Shown here piece by piece: positions 33,896-42,735 of a stretch of 64,000 nt of DNA (its first letter is position 1; each line of letters starts with the position of its first letter). The notes under the pieces were generated by a model. That model searched no databases, was not told where the DNA came from, and saw only the letters and a program-made list of their open reading frames with translations. The translations under genes were made by a program, and so were the position numbers. Source of the DNA: Lentzea cavernae (GTDB lineage Bacteria; Actinomycetota; Actinomycetes; Mycobacteriales; Pseudonocardiaceae); the NCBI RefSeq assembly GCF_014653695.1, contig NZ_BNAR01000012.1, positions 1 through 64,000 on the forward strand. The letters run 5' to 3'.

Positions 33896-34813
33896 GTGGA
33901 CGTAGCACTGATGTTTCCGGGCCAGGGATCGCAGTACCCGCGGATGGCGGCGTCCCTGTACGGCACGGACGCCGTGTTCACCTCGGTGGTCGACGAGGTG
34001 TTCGAGCTGTTCGGCGAGGTCGGCTCGCTGGCCTGTGACGACTGGCTGTCCGGTGCCGGCATCGACCACGTGTCGCGCGCGCAGCCTCTGCTGTTCGCCG
34101 TCGACTACGCGTTGGGACGCACGGTCCTGTCGTGGGGCGTCAAGCCCGTCGCGTTGATCGGGCACTCCGCCGGTGAGGTGGTCGCGGTCACCCTGGCCGG
34201 CGTCTTCTCGTTGGAGGAAGCCGTGTCCCTGGTGCGGGACCGGGTGGTGTCGGCCGTGCCGATCCCGTCCGGCGGGATGCTGGCCGTGGCGGCCACGGAG
34301 GCGGAACTGCTGCCGTACCTGGCGGGCGACGTGGCGATCGCGGCCGTGAACTCCGCCCGGCAGACGATGCTGGCCGGGTCGGACGAACCACTGGCCGCGG
34401 TGCGCGCCCGGCTGGAGGCGGACGAGTTCACCGTGGTGACCGTGCCCGCCACGACACCGTTCCACAGCCCGGCGATGCAACCCGCCGTGGACGAGGCGCT
34501 GGCGGCCTGGACCGTGTCACCGCGCGCGCCGAAGATGCCGGTCTACTCCGGGTACACCGGCACGTTGATGACCGAGCACGACGCCACCTCCGCGCGGTTC
34601 TGGACGCGGCAGCTGACCGACACCGTCTACTTCGGACCGGCGCTGAACGACCTGCTGGCGATGTACGACGTGCTCCTGGTCGAGGCCGGTCCCGGGCAGA
34701 CGCTGACGTCGTTCGCGCGGCGCACGAAGGCGGTGCGGCACGGGGCTTCGCAGGTGCTGCCGCTGCTGGACGCCTCGGACTCCGTCGAGACCGCCCGCGC
34801 CCGTCTGGTGTGA
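33896..34813 (+). CDS. ACP acyltransferase (malonyl-CoA:ACP transacylase type)
   Basis: A 305-aa FabD-fold acyltransferase. FPGQGSQYPRM is near the N-terminus, the nucleophile motif GHSAGE near residue 83 and the His motif FHSPAM near 187. GTG 33896, 7 nt after GGAGG, gives the normal start. Type II clusters often borrow FabD; a dedicated AT is common where a KASIII brings a non-acetate starter, in which case it may load malonyl onto the ACP or edit acetyl starters (family knowledge). No motif visible here decides substrate. Confidence 0.92.
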   Translation: MDVALMFPGQGSQYPRMAASLYGTDAVFTSVVDEVFELFGEVGSLACDDWLSGAGIDHVSRAQPLLFAVDYALGRTVLSWGVKPVALIGHSAGEVVAVTLAGVFSLEEAVSLVRDRVVSAVPIPSGGMLAVAATEAELLPYLAGDVAIAAVNSARQTMLAGSDEPLAAVRARLEADEFTVVTVPATTPFHSPAMQPAVDEALAAWTVSPRAPKMPVYSGYTGTLMTEHDATSARFWTRQLTDTVYFGPALNDLLAMYDVLLVEAGPGQTLTSFARRTKAVRHGASQVLPLLDASDSVETARARLV

Positions 34814-34821
34814 GCACGTAA

Positions 34822-34868
34822 AAAGGCCGCCCTCTCCCGGTGGAACCCCACTGGGAAGGGCGGCCCTT
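34822..34868. terminator. Bidirectional terminator after the PKS operon
   Basis: An inverted repeat (AAAGGCCGCCCT with AGGGCGGCCCTTT, and an inner CCCGGTGG/CCACTGGG stem) follows the AT stop. A-run and T-run flanks let it act on both strands. Confidence 0.8.
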
Positions 34869-34877
34869 TGCGGTCAC

Positions 34878-34940
34878 CTAGTCGATGCCGCGGACGATGT
34901 GGTCTTCGGTCTCGGGCGGGGAGAAATCGTTGTCATCCAT
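34878..34940 (-). CDS. Possible 20-residue peptide ORF
   Basis: An ATG-initiated 20-codon frame, acidic (MDDNDFSPPETEDH), ending at a TAG next to a terminator. A GGGAAG lies only one base before the ATG, so translation is uncertain. It stands alone between the PKS operon and the cyclase gene, with a palindrome at its start. It is listed because nothing else explains this stretch. Confidence 0.25.
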   Translation of the reverse strand: MDDNDFSPPETEDHIVRGID

Positions 34941-34957
34941 ACTTCCCAAGGTAAGTA
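34940..34957. promoter_or_regulatory. Palindromic operator candidate
   Basis: TACTTCCCAAGGTAAGTA is an 18-bp near-palindrome with perfect TACTT/AAGTA arms, overlapping the start of the 20-codon ORF. It resembles a dimeric repressor site. The regulator is unknown. Confidence 0.3.
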
Positions 34958-35008
34958 CGGTGATTCAGCTCTCACTTGAGCCCGGGTTCGAAACGAACGT
35001 TCGCGTCG

Positions 35009-35785
35009 TCAGTCGTCGAGGAGCGCGACGGCCCTGGTCCAGCCGGCACCGGCACCCTTGATCTTGACCGGGAACGCGACGACGGTGAACCCGAAGTCCG
35101 GCAACGCCTCCAGGTTCGCCAGGCGCTCGATCTGGCAGTACTCGCGGTCGCGGCCGGCGAAGTGCGCGGGCCACAGCACGCTCTCGTCCTTGGTCTGCAG
35201 GTAGCGCTTGACGATGTCCGGGAACGGCGCGTCGAGGCTGAACGCGTCGGTGGCGATCACCTTGACCCCGAGGTCCAGCAGGAAGTTCGTGGCGGGACCG
35301 TCGAGTCCGGTGTAGTCGGTGAAATAGGTCTGGGTGCCCGCGTGCTCGGCGGCGCCGGTGTCGAGGATGACGATGTCCATCGGCTTCGGCGTGTAGCCGA
35401 TGCGGGCGAACTCCTTCTCCAGCACCTCGACGCCGATGACACCGGTGCCGTGGCCGCGGACGTCGAGCTTCACACCGGGGTTGTGGAACCACTCCAGCGG
35501 CATCTCGTCGATGTGGCGCGGGATCCCGTTGCCGTACGTGGTCTTCGAGCCGTAGTGCGACGGCGCGTCGACGTGCGTGCCGGTGTGGGAGGTCAGGCTG
35601 ATCCGGTCCAGCGTGAGGAACTCGGAATCCCGCAGCACGGAGACGTCGAACTCGATGCCGAGCCGCGCCTTGAGCTGCTCGGCCATGTGTTCGGCACCCT
35701 GGGCGGCCGTGAGCACCTCGTGCGTCACCGGGTCCGCTTCGTACGCGGATGCGTCAATGTGGGAAGACAGATCGATGATGCGCAT
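35009..35785 (-). CDS. PF04199 metal-dependent cyclase/hydrolase (kynurenine-formamidase-like)
   Basis: A 258-aa member of the cyclase family PF04199. The metal-binding motif S-H-T-G-T-H-V-D-A-P-S-H lies near residue 65 and further conserved Asp/Glu residues follow (DIVILDTGAAEH). ATG 35785 begins MRIIDLSSHIDAS, the usual family start; the longer frame to 35824 is less likely. Members include formamidases and cyclases found in aromatic polyketide clusters, so later-ring cyclisation is plausible here. It is divergent from the ABM gene across 92 bp with a CTTGAG-N5-CTCAAG repeat. Confidence 0.82.
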   Translation of the reverse strand: MRIIDLSSHIDASAYEADPVTHEVLTAAQGAEHMAEQLKARLGIEFDVSVLRDSEFLTLDRISLTSHTGTHVDAPSHYGSKTTYGNGIPRHIDEMPLEWFHNPGVKLDVRGHGTGVIGVEVLEKEFARIGYTPKPMDIVILDTGAAEHAGTQTYFTDYTGLDGPATNFLLDLGVKVIATDAFSLDAPFPDIVKRYLQTKDESVLWPAHFAGRDREYCQIERLANLEALPDFGFTVVAFPVKIKGAGAGWTRAVALLDD

Positions 35786-35877
35786 GGTGCTGAGCCTGGC
35801 GGGTGTTCCTTGAGCACGTCTCAAGACGGGGTGTGCAGAGTTTTCCCCAGCCTGACACCGTTTTAGGGAGCTCTCTC
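35786..35877. promoter_or_regulatory. Divergent promoter with inverted repeat
   Basis: CTTGAG (35809-35814) and CTCAAG (35820-35825) form a perfect 6-bp inverted repeat with a 5-bp spacer between the cyclase and ABM genes. The same half-site is used twice in front of the MerR gene near 45.8 kb, which may be chance. Confidence 0.35.
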
Positions 35878-36168
35878 ATGATCACCTTCGTCAACCGCTT
35901 CACGCTCACCGGTGACCCCGAGGAGTTCGAGAAGGCCTTCGACGAGACGGCCGCGTTCCTGCGCGAGCAGCCGGGCCTGATCCAGTACACGCTCTCGCGC
36001 CAGCTCGACGACCCGGCCTCCTACATCAACATCGCGTTGTGGGAGAGCGCCGACGCCCTGCGCGGTGCCCTGGCCCACCCGGACTTCGGCAACCACGCCA
36101 AGGCGATGCGCGGCCTGGCCGAGTCCACCGGCGCGATCTTCAGCCCGCGTCTGTCGTTCGAAGCCTGA
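35878..36168 (+). CDS. Antibiotic biosynthesis monooxygenase (ABM) family protein
   Basis: A 96-aa dimeric alpha/beta-barrel fold. The pattern [33 protein letters not shown] and [22 protein letters not shown] matches ABM proteins, which include cofactor-free anthrone oxygenases (ActVA-Orf6, TcmH type). ATG 35878 follows AGGGAG; the earlier frame is rejected. In an aromatic polyketide cluster, oxidation of an anthrone-like intermediate to a quinone fits. The stop overlaps the start of the next gene (TGATG). Confidence 0.85.
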   Translation: MITFVNRFTLTGDPEEFEKAFDETAAFLREQPGLIQYTLSRQLDDPASYINIALWESADALRGALAHPDFGNHAKAMRGLAESTGAIFSPRLSFEA

Positions 36169-37163
36169 TGGGTCCTCTCGAGGGGCTGAAGGTCGTCGAG
36201 TTCGGCGGTATCGGGCCCGGTCCGCACGGCGCGATGCTGCTGGCGGACCTCGGCGCGGAGGTCACGCGCGTCGAGCGTCCGTCCGGCGGCCTGTCCGTGG
36301 TGCCGGACGCCTCCCGCGACTTCCTGTTGCGCGGCAGGCGTTCGGTGTCGGCTGACCTGAAGTCCGCTGACGGCCGGGCCGCGGTGCTGGCGCTGATCTC
36401 GTCGGCCGACGTGGTGGTCGAGGGCTTCCGGCCCGGCGTGCTGGAGCGCCTCGGGCTCGGGCCCTCCGACTGTCTGGCGGTCAACCCCGGGCTCGTCTAC
36501 GCGCGGATGACGGGCTGGGGCCAGGACGGTCCGCTGGCCCAGCGCGCCGGCCACGACATCAACTACCTGTCGGTGACCGGGGTGCTGCACGCGATCGGCA
36601 AGCCACCGCTGAACCTCGTCGGTGACTTCGGCGGCGGTTCGCTGTACCTCGTGCTGGGCGTGCTGGCGGCGTTGTGGGAACGGCAGCGCACCGGGCGCGG
36701 CCAGGTCGTGGACGCGGCGATCGTCGACGGCGTGGCGTCGCTGGCGCAGATGATCTGGTCGATGAAGGCGCAGTCGGTGTGGGAGGACTCGCCGGACTCG
36801 AACCTGCTCGACGGCGGGTGCCCGTTCTACTCGATCTACGAGTGCGCGGACGGCCGTTCTGTCGCCGTCGGGTCGCTGGAACCGCAGTTCTACGCGCTCC
36901 TGCTGGCCGGTCTGGGGCTTTCGGCCGACGACCTGCCCGCGCAGATGGACCGCGACTCGTGGCTGTTGCTGCGCAAGACGTTCGCCGAGGCCTTCCTGAC
37001 GCGGACGCGCGACGAGTGGTCGGAGGTGTTCGCCTCCACGGACGCCTGCGTGACTCCGGTGCTGACGCTGGAGGAGGCCGCGTCCCACCCGCACCTGGTG
37101 GCACGCGGGGTGTTCACGGCCGATGGCGCGGCCGCGCCTGCACCACGCTTTTCCGGCGACTAG
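36168..37163 (+). CDS. CoA-transferase family III / alpha-methylacyl-CoA racemase
   Basis: A 331-aa class III CoA-transferase fold protein. The segment [29 protein letters not shown] carries the His (in A-G-H) and Asp (in H-D-I-N-Y) regions used by alpha-methylacyl-CoA racemases, so it fits the AMACR/Mcr branch rather than true CoA transferases. These epimerise 2-methylacyl-CoAs. It is translationally coupled to the ABM gene. If the PKS uses a 2-methyl-branched starter this enzyme could set its configuration (inference); lipid catabolism is the alternative. Confidence 0.83.
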   Translation: MGPLEGLKVVEFGGIGPGPHGAMLLADLGAEVTRVERPSGGLSVVPDASRDFLLRGRRSVSADLKSADGRAAVLALISSADVVVEGFRPGVLERLGLGPSDCLAVNPGLVYARMTGWGQDGPLAQRAGHDINYLSVTGVLHAIGKPPLNLVGDFGGGSLYLVLGVLAALWERQRTGRGQVVDAAIVDGVASLAQMIWSMKAQSVWEDSPDSNLLDGGCPFYSIYECADGRSVAVGSLEPQFYALLLAGLGLSADDLPAQMDRDSWLLLRKTFAEAFLTRTRDEWSEVFASTDACVTPVLTLEEAASHPHLVARGVFTADGAAAPAPRFSGD

Positions 37164-37172
37164 ATTCGCCTT

Positions 37173-38105
37173 GTGGAACTGCGAATCTTCACCGAACCCC
37201 AGCAGGGCGCGAGCTACGACGACCTGCTCCGCGCGGCGCGGACGGCCGAGGACGCCGGGTACGGCGCCTTCTTCCGCTCCGACCACTACCTCAGCATGGG
37301 GTCGGCCGACGGCCTGCCCGGCCCGACCGACCCGTGGATCACGTTCGCCGGTCTCGCCCGCGACACGTCGACGATCCGCCTGGGCACGCTGATGACCGCG
37401 GCGACGTTCCGCCACCCCGGACCGCTGGCCATCAGCGTCGCCCAGGTCGACCAGATGTCCGGCGGGCGCGTGGAGTTCGGCATCGGCGCGGGCTGGTACG
37501 AGGCGGAGCACACCGCGTACGGGATCCCGTTCCCGGCGCTGGGGGAGCGCTTCGAGCGCTACGAGGAGCAGGTCGCGATCATCACCGGCCTCTGGGAGAC
37601 CCCGGAGGGCGGCACGTTCTCGTTCGAGGGCAAGCACTACGCGCTGACGGACTCGCCCGCGCTGCCCAAGCCCGCCCAGGAGCGCGTCCCGCTGCTGATC
37701 GGCGGCATGGGCGCCAAGCGCACCCCGGCGCTGGCCGCGTCCTACGCCACCGAGTTCAACCTGCCGTTCGTCGGCATCGACGCCGCCGTCGAGCAGTTCG
37801 GCCGCGTCGACGCCGCCTGCGCGGAGATCGGCCGCGACCCGAAGGAGCTCACCCGCTCCGTCGCCCTCGTCGCCGCCGTCGGCCGCACCGACGCCGACGT
37901 CGCCCGCCGTGCCGCCGCGATCGGCCGCGAGGTGGACGAGCTCAAGGAGAACGGCCTGGCCGGCACGCCCGCCGAGGTCGTCGACCGCATCGGCGCCTGG
38001 CGGGATGCGACCGGTATACAGCGCGTGTACCTGCAGATCCTGGACCTCGCCGACCTCGACCACATCACCGAGATCGCGTCGGACGTCGCTCCGCAGCTGA
38101 GCTGA
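37173..38105 (+). CDS. LLM-class F420-dependent oxidoreductase
   Basis: A 310-aa luciferase-like monooxygenase-fold protein. ELRIFTEPQQGASYDDLLRAARTAEDAGYGAFFRSDHY and GRVEFGIGAGWYEAEHTAYG are typical of actinobacterial F420-dependent enzymes, and IGGMGAKRTPALAASYATEFN is a common late motif. The substrate is unknown. The GTG start is 9 bp after the racemase stop with a poor ribosome-binding site. The stop codon lies within a perfect palindrome shared with the convergent neighbour. It may be part of the cluster or of the flanking core. Confidence 0.85.
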   Translation: MELRIFTEPQQGASYDDLLRAARTAEDAGYGAFFRSDHYLSMGSADGLPGPTDPWITFAGLARDTSTIRLGTLMTAATFRHPGPLAISVAQVDQMSGGRVEFGIGAGWYEAEHTAYGIPFPALGERFERYEEQVAIITGLWETPEGGTFSFEGKHYALTDSPALPKPAQERVPLLIGGMGAKRTPALAASYATEFNLPFVGIDAAVEQFGRVDAACAEIGRDPKELTRSVALVAAVGRTDADVARRAAAIGREVDELKENGLAGTPAEVVDRIGAWRDATGIQRVYLQILDLADLDHITEIASDVAPQLS

Positions 38106-38120
38106 TATACGGGATATCAG
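38102..38120. repeat. Palindrome CTGATAT-N5-ATATCAG supplying two stop codons
   Basis: CTGATATACGGGATATCAG is a 19-bp palindrome with perfect 7-bp arms. It holds the TGA stop of the plus-strand F420 enzyme and the TGA stop of the minus-strand secreted protein. Related copies occur near 46.3, 52.1, 56.6 and 57.6 kb. Confidence 0.7.
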
Positions 38121-38611
38121 GCGAGCGCTTTGCGCACTGCCGCCGGCATAGGCAGGACGTACCCCGCGAAGCGCCGCCGATGTCCGATGTATCGCAGCTG
38201 CAACGCCGGGTCGTCGAGGTAGCGCTGCTCCAGCCCGTCCTGGCCGAGCACGACCTTCAGCCCCCGTCCGAGCAGCGACGGCGAATCGAGGTCGAACCGG
38301 GCCCGCAGCACGTCGGCGGCGGCGTGGTCACCGAACTCCAGCGCCGCCCGGCGCACGGACTCGACCGGCACGACCAGGTACGGCTCGTCGGCGCGGACGC
38401 CGTCGCGGTGGGCGATGCCCAGCGCGGCCAGCGCCTTCTGGTGCGCTCCGCCGTCGAGCCCGAGGTAGTAGCGCTCCCACTCGCCGACCTCGATCCCACC
38501 GGACCACGTCCGGACCGGCGCGGCCACCGCCACCGAGCCCGCCGGCAGTCCTGACGAGGCGAAAGCCGTGATCGTGGCAGCCGTGAACAACTGGCGTCGG
38601 GACAACCTCAC
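38117..38611 (-). CDS. Secreted protein of unknown function (Tat signal)
   Basis: A 164-aa protein with a Tat-type signal peptide: MRLSRRQLFTAATITAFASSGLPAGSVAVAAP, twin Arg at 5-6 and probable cleavage after A-V-A-A. The mature part is mixed and soluble (RYYLGLDGGAHQKALAALGIAHRDG) and has no Cys. I do not recognise the family. It lies downstream of lipB on the same strand, at the place where related genomes carry lipA. Confidence 0.75.
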   Translation of the reverse strand: MRLSRRQLFTAATITAFASSGLPAGSVAVAAPVRTWSGGIEVGEWERYYLGLDGGAHQKALAALGIAHRDGVRADEPYLVVPVESVRRAALEFGDHAAADVLRARFDLDSPSLLGRGLKVVLGQDGLEQRYLDDPALQLRYIGHRRRFAGYVLPMPAAVRKALA

Positions 38612-38653
38612 GACGCACCCTCCTCCGAAGGCCTGCGGCTCCCCGCCGCAGGG

Positions 38654-39382
38654 CTACGGAATGCTAGCGAAGGTGATACCCGCCGCGACGGGGCCAGTGC
38701 GGGCCAAAGTGCGGTCCGTCAGGGGGAGCGTTCCGTCGAGCGCCGCGAGCACAGAGTCACGGGCGAGCGGCAGGACCTCGGCGACGGTGACGTCACGGCC
38801 CAGCTCGTGCGAGAGAGAAGCGACGCCCGCGTCGGCGATGCCGCACGGGATGATGTCGCCGAACGCGTCGAGGCTCGCGTTGCAGTTGATCTCGAAGCCG
38901 TGCATGGTCACGCCGCGCTGCACGCGGATGCCGATGGCGGCGACCTTGCGCTCCGGGCCCCGGTCGTCGGCGGGGATCCACACGCCGCTGCGGCCCTCGA
39001 CCCGGCCGGTGTGCACGCCGAGCCGGTCGCACACGTCGATCAGGCCCTGCTCGACGCGCCGCACGTACTCCACGACGTCGATCGGGTCGGAGAGCTTGAC
39101 GATCGGGTAGCCGACCAGCTGGCCGGGACCGTGCCAGGTGATCTTGCCGCCGCGGTCGACGTCGATGACCGGGGTGCTGCCCCCGCGCGGGCGCTCCTCG
39201 TCGAGGGTGCGCTTGCCGCAGGTGTAGACGGGCGGGTGCTCCAGCAGCAGGAGGGTGTCGGGGCCGGTGCCACCGGCACGCGCCTCCGCGATCTCCTTCT
39301 GGAGGTCCCACGCCGCCGTGTACTCGATGAGCCCCAGCTCACGGACGACGACGGGGTCTGACGAGGTGCGGGACGAGTTCAC
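38654..39382 (-). CDS. lipB: Octanoyl-[ACP]:protein N-octanoyltransferase
   Basis: A 242-aa LipB. The signature region is seen as VYTCGKRT, then [19 protein letters not shown] (about 77-95), and the catalytic Cys/Lys area as [37 protein letters not shown]. LipB moves octanoate from ACP to lipoyl domains, such as those of the SucB protein encoded 1.5 kb away. GTG 39382 overlaps the previous gene by 44 bp; a start a few codons downstream is possible. It corresponds to Rv2217. Confidence 0.95.
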   Translation of the reverse strand: MNSSRTSSDPVVVRELGLIEYTAAWDLQKEIAEARAGGTGPDTLLLLEHPPVYTCGKRTLDEERPRGGSTPVIDVDRGGKITWHGPGQLVGYPIVKLSDPIDVVEYVRRVEQGLIDVCDRLGVHTGRVEGRSGVWIPADDRGPERKVAAIGIRVQRGVTMHGFEINCNASLDAFGDIIPCGIADAGVASLSHELGRDVTVAEVLPLARDSVLAALDGTLPLTDRTLARTGPVAAGITFASIP

Positions 39383-39917
39383 GACCCGACGTTACCAACC
39401 CCAGCAGCACGGCGGCCAAAAGCCCGACGCCCGTCACACCCAGCACGGCGCCGACGACGTCGGTGACCCAGTGCATCTCCAGGACGATCCGCGCGAACCC
39501 CGCCACCAGCACCGCGAGCACCGCCCACAGCACACCGCGCCTGAGCAGCACGACCATCGTGAAACCGACCGACGCGACCGCCACCGTGTGCCCGCTCGGA
39601 TAACTGGGCAGGTGGTACTCGATGGGCCGCACGCGGTCGAAGAGGAACCGCGTCAGCAGGGTCGCGCAGCAGATCGCGTGCAGCGCCAGCGCCTTCCACA
39701 GCCGCGGATCGCGCCGTTTCCACGCCAGCACGAACAACACGGCCGCGAACGCCCACCCGAGCGTCGGCCCCATCACCAGGCTCACCGCGAAAGCCGTCGC
39801 CCGCAACCACTCCGGGCGCGGGAGCTCGTCGTGCACCCACACGTCGAGCCCCGTCATCTCGGGGAGTCCCAGCAGGACCCACGAGATCACCAGCACCGCC
39901 GCGACCGCTCGCGTCAT
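39339..39917 (-). CDS. PAP2-family membrane phosphatase
   Basis: A 192-aa membrane protein with about five helices and the three phosphatase motifs: K/R-x6-R-P as [12 protein letters not shown] in YPSGHTVA, and R-x5-H-x3-D in [13 protein letters not shown]. Members dephosphorylate undecaprenyl diphosphate or phosphatidic acid at the outer membrane face. The start ATG 39917 overlaps the stop of the upstream epimerase gene (TCATG on the plus strand), so they are coupled. Confidence 0.88.
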   Translation of the reverse strand: MTRAVAAVLVISWVLLGLPEMTGLDVWVHDELPRPEWLRATAFAVSLVMGPTLGWAFAAVLFVLAWKRRDPRLWKALALHAICCATLLTRFLFDRVRPIEYHLPSYPSGHTVAVASVGFTMVVLLRRGVLWAVLAVLVAGFARIVLEMHWVTDVVGAVLGVTGVGLLAAVLLGLVTSGRELVPHLVRPRRRP

Positions 39918-40804
39918 GCGACCGCCGCGTTCAGGGCCGACGGCAGTGCCGGGTGCAGGAAGTGGAACCCGCGGCTCTCCAGCACCTTCGGCGTCAGGCC
40001 GGGGCCGCTGAGCAGCAGCTCCTGCGCCATCTCGCCGCCGAGCAACGTCTTGAGCGCGAACGCCGGCACCGTCCACGGCGTCGGACGGCTCAGCGCGGCG
40101 CCGACCGCCTTGGTGAACTCGGCGTTCGTGACCGGGGTCGGGCCCGCGACGTTGACCGGCCCGCGGATCTCGTCGTGCTCGACGACGAACCGGTAGGCGG
40201 ACACGACGTCGTCCAGCGACACCCACGGGAAGAACTGCTCACCGGTCCCGAGCTTGCCGCCCAGGAAGAACTGGAAGACCGGCCTCAACCGGCCGAACAC
40301 ACCACCGGAGGGGGAGATGACGACGGCGGTGCGCATCAGCACGACGCGAACACCGGCGTCCTGGGCCGCGGACGTCGCCGCCTCCCAGTCCTGGGTCAGC
40401 CGCGACATGAACGTGTGGCCGCCCGGAGCGTCCTCGTCCGCGAGCCGCGAGCCGGTGTCACCGTAGAAGTGGGCGCCCGACGAGCTCACCAGCGCGGGCA
40501 CGCCGTGCTCGACGACCGCCGCCGACAGCACCTCGGCCGGGACGACCCGGCTGTCGTGCAGCACCTGCTTGCGCGCGTCGTCCCAGCGCTTGTCGCCGAT
40601 GCCGGCACCGCACAGGTTGATGACGGCGTCGACGCCGTCGAACGTGCCGTCGTCGATGCGACCGGCGTAGGGGTCCCACCCGCGTTCGTCGGGTGCGGCG
40701 GCTTTGCGGCGCACCAGCCGCAGCACCTCGTGCCCGGCGGCGCGCATGGACGCCACCAGGCTCGTTCCGATCAGGCCCGACGATCCCGCGATGACGACTC
40801 GCAT
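39914..40804 (-). CDS. TIGR01777 family epimerase (SDR, DUF1731)
   Basis: A 296-aa SDR protein: MRVVIAGSSGLIGTSLVASMRAAGHEVLRLVRR at the N-terminus, INLCGAGIGDKRW in the middle and the C-terminal DUF1731 segment (ALKTLLGGEMAQELLLSGPGLTPKVLESRGFHF). The function is not known; homologues sit beside lipB and sucB in mycobacteria (Rv2216). ATG 40804 fits the family, and the upstream extension is rejected. Confidence 0.92.
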   Translation of the reverse strand: MRVVIAGSSGLIGTSLVASMRAAGHEVLRLVRRKAAAPDERGWDPYAGRIDDGTFDGVDAVINLCGAGIGDKRWDDARKQVLHDSRVVPAEVLSAAVVEHGVPALVSSSGAHFYGDTGSRLADEDAPGGHTFMSRLTQDWEAATSAAQDAGVRVVLMRTAVVISPSGGVFGRLRPVFQFFLGGKLGTGEQFFPWVSLDDVVSAYRFVVEHDEIRGPVNVAGPTPVTNAEFTKAVGAALSRPTPWTVPAFALKTLLGGEMAQELLLSGPGLTPKVLESRGFHFLHPALPSALNAAVA

Positions 40805-40876
40805 ACCTAGATCGTTCCCCACGCGGGCGGCGCCTGCACAGCCGCAACTGACATAACGGACCCAGGATGTGCCGAA

Positions 40877-40902
40877 GGCCACCCCGGCAAACCGGGGTGG
40901 CC
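40877..40902 (-). terminator. Terminator downstream of sucB
   Basis: An 11-bp perfect stem (GGCCACCCCGG and complement) with loop CAAA lies just after the sucB stop on the minus strand. Confidence 0.75.
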
Positions 40903-40926
40903 CTCAGATCACACTCTTCGGTGCTG

Positions 40927-42684
40927 TCAGAGACCGAGGTCGGCCTCGAACGCACCCTCCTCGAGACGGTTCTTGACCGTGGTGAGGAAGCGGCCCGCGT
41001 CGGCACCGTCGACCAGGCGGTGGTCGTAGGTGAGCGCGAGGTACATCATCGAGCGGATCGCGATGGTGTCGTTGCCGTCCTCGTCGGTCAGGACGACCGC
41101 GCGCTTCTTGACGACGCCGACGCCCAGGATGCCGACCTGCGGCTGCTGGATGATCGGGGTGTCGAAGAGGGCGCCGTTGCTGCCGAGGTTGGTCAGCGAG
41201 AACGTGCCACCGGCGAGCTCGTCCGGCGTGAGCTTGTTCGACCGCGCGCGCCCGGCCAGGTCACCGATCTTGTGGGCGATGCCCGACAGGTTCAGGTCAC
41301 CGGCGTTGTGGATCACGGCGTTGAGCAGGCCGCGCTCCGTGTCGATCGCCAGACCGAGGTGCTCGGCACCGTGGTAGGTGACCTCCTTGCGCTCCTCGTC
41401 GATCGACGCGTTGAGCACCGGGTGGGCCTTGAGGGCCTCGATGGCGGCCTTGGCGAAGAACGGCAGGAACGTGAGCTTCGCGCCCTCACGAGCCTCGAAC
41501 GCCTTCTTGGCCTGGTTGCGCAGCCGGGCGATCTTGGTCACGTCGACCTCGAACACCTGGGTGAGCTGGGCCGACATCTGCAGCGACTCGCGCGTGCGCT
41601 GCGCGACGATCTGACGCAGGCGCGGGAGCTTCTGCACGGTGCCGCGCTTGCCCGAGTTGTCGACCGACGCCGGGGCGGCGGTGCGAGCGGCGGGGGCGGA
41701 GGCGGCCGGAGCGGCGGCCGGTGCCGGAGCCGGGGCCTTCTTGGCCTCGACGGCGGCGAGCACGTCCTGCTTGCGGATGCGGCCGCCGACGCCGGTGCCC
41801 TTGAGCGAGCCCAGGTCGATGCCGTTCTCCGACGCGAGCTTGCGCACGAGCGGCGTGACGTACGGGGTGCCGTTCGCGTCGTCGCCCGAGGAAGACGCCG
41901 CGGGAGCCTCCTGCTTCGGAGCCGGAGCGGCCTGCGGAGCCGGAGCCTGCTGCTTCGGCGCCTCTTCCTGCTTCGGCGCGGGGGCCGGGGCCTCCTGCTT
42001 CGGCTCGGGCTTGCTCTCCTGCGCGGGAGCCGGCTGCGACGAGGCCTGGGCCGGGCTGCCGGAACCGACGACGGCGAGCTTGCCGCCGACCTCGACGGTC
42101 TCGTCCTCACCGGCGACGATCTCGAGCAGCGTGCCCGCGACCGGCGACGGGATCTCGGTGTCGACCTTGTCGGTCGAGACCTCGAGCAGCGGCTCGTCGA
42201 CCTCGACGCTGTCGCCGACCTGCTTGAGCCAGCGCGTGACGGTGCCCTCGGTGACGGACTCGCCGAGCGCGGGCATCGTGACGTCGGTGCCCTCGGCGGA
42301 ACCACCCGACTGGGCGGGCGCCGGAGCCTCCTGCTCCTCCTCGGCAGGCTGCTCCGCGGACGGCTGCGTCTGCTGGGGCTCCTCCTGCTGCTGCTCGGGG
42401 GCGGACTCCTGGGCGGGAGCCGGCGCCGAGTCGGAGGAACCGCCGTCACCGTCGCCGATGACCGCGAGCTCGCCGCCGACCTCGACGGTGTCGTCCTCCT
42501 GGGCGACGATCTTCTGCAGGACACCGGCCGCCGGGGACGGGATCTCGGTGTCGACCTTGTCGGTGGAGACCTCGAGCAACGGCTCGTCCACCTCCACCCG
42601 GTCGCCTTCCTGCTTCAACCACCGGGTGACCGTGCCCTCGGTGACGCTCTCACCGAGTGCGGGCATCTGGACGGAGAAGGCCAT
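40927..42684 (-). CDS. sucB: 2-oxoacid dehydrogenase E2, dihydrolipoamide acyltransferase
   Basis: A 585-aa E2 protein. Two lipoyl domains (about 1-80 and 135-215) carry the lipoylated Lys in [12 protein letters not shown]. Ala/Pro/Gln/Glu-rich linkers follow each. The subunit-binding domain begins [19 protein letters not shown], and the catalytic core ends with [13 protein letters not shown] (H-x-x-x-D-G). In actinobacteria this protein (DlaT/SucB) serves pyruvate and related dehydrogenases. It lies directly downstream of the E3 gene and near lipB. Confidence 0.96.
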   Translation of the reverse strand: MAFSVQMPALGESVTEGTVTRWLKQEGDRVEVDEPLLEVSTDKVDTEIPSPAAGVLQKIVAQEDDTVEVGGELAVIGDGDGGSSDSAPAPAQESAPEQQQEEPQQTQPSAEQPAEEEQEAPAPAQSGGSAEGTDVTMPALGESVTEGTVTRWLKQVGDSVEVDEPLLEVSTDKVDTEIPSPVAGTLLEIVAGEDETVEVGGKLAVVGSGSPAQASSQPAPAQESKPEPKQEAPAPAPKQEEAPKQQAPAPQAAPAPKQEAPAASSSGDDANGTPYVTPLVRKLASENGIDLGSLKGTGVGGRIRKQDVLAAVEAKKAPAPAPAAAPAASAPAARTAAPASVDNSGKRGTVQKLPRLRQIVAQRTRESLQMSAQLTQVFEVDVTKIARLRNQAKKAFEAREGAKLTFLPFFAKAAIEALKAHPVLNASIDEERKEVTYHGAEHLGLAIDTERGLLNAVIHNAGDLNLSGIAHKIGDLAGRARSNKLTPDELAGGTFSLTNLGSNGALFDTPIIQQPQVGILGVGVVKKRAVVLTDEDGNDTIAIRSMMYLALTYDHRLVDGADAGRFLTTVKNRLEEGAFEADLGL

Positions 42685-42735
42685 TGTTCGCTGACTCCTC
42701 GTGCTCTCGTGTGGCTGACTTTGTGTGGGGAACGG

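Noticed and set aside
35815-35819. The CTTGAG/CTCAAG repeat near 35.8 kb as a site for the MerR protein encoded at 44.8 kb
   Set aside because: The spacer is 5 bp here but 1 bp in front of the MerR gene, which does not fit one MerR site geometry.
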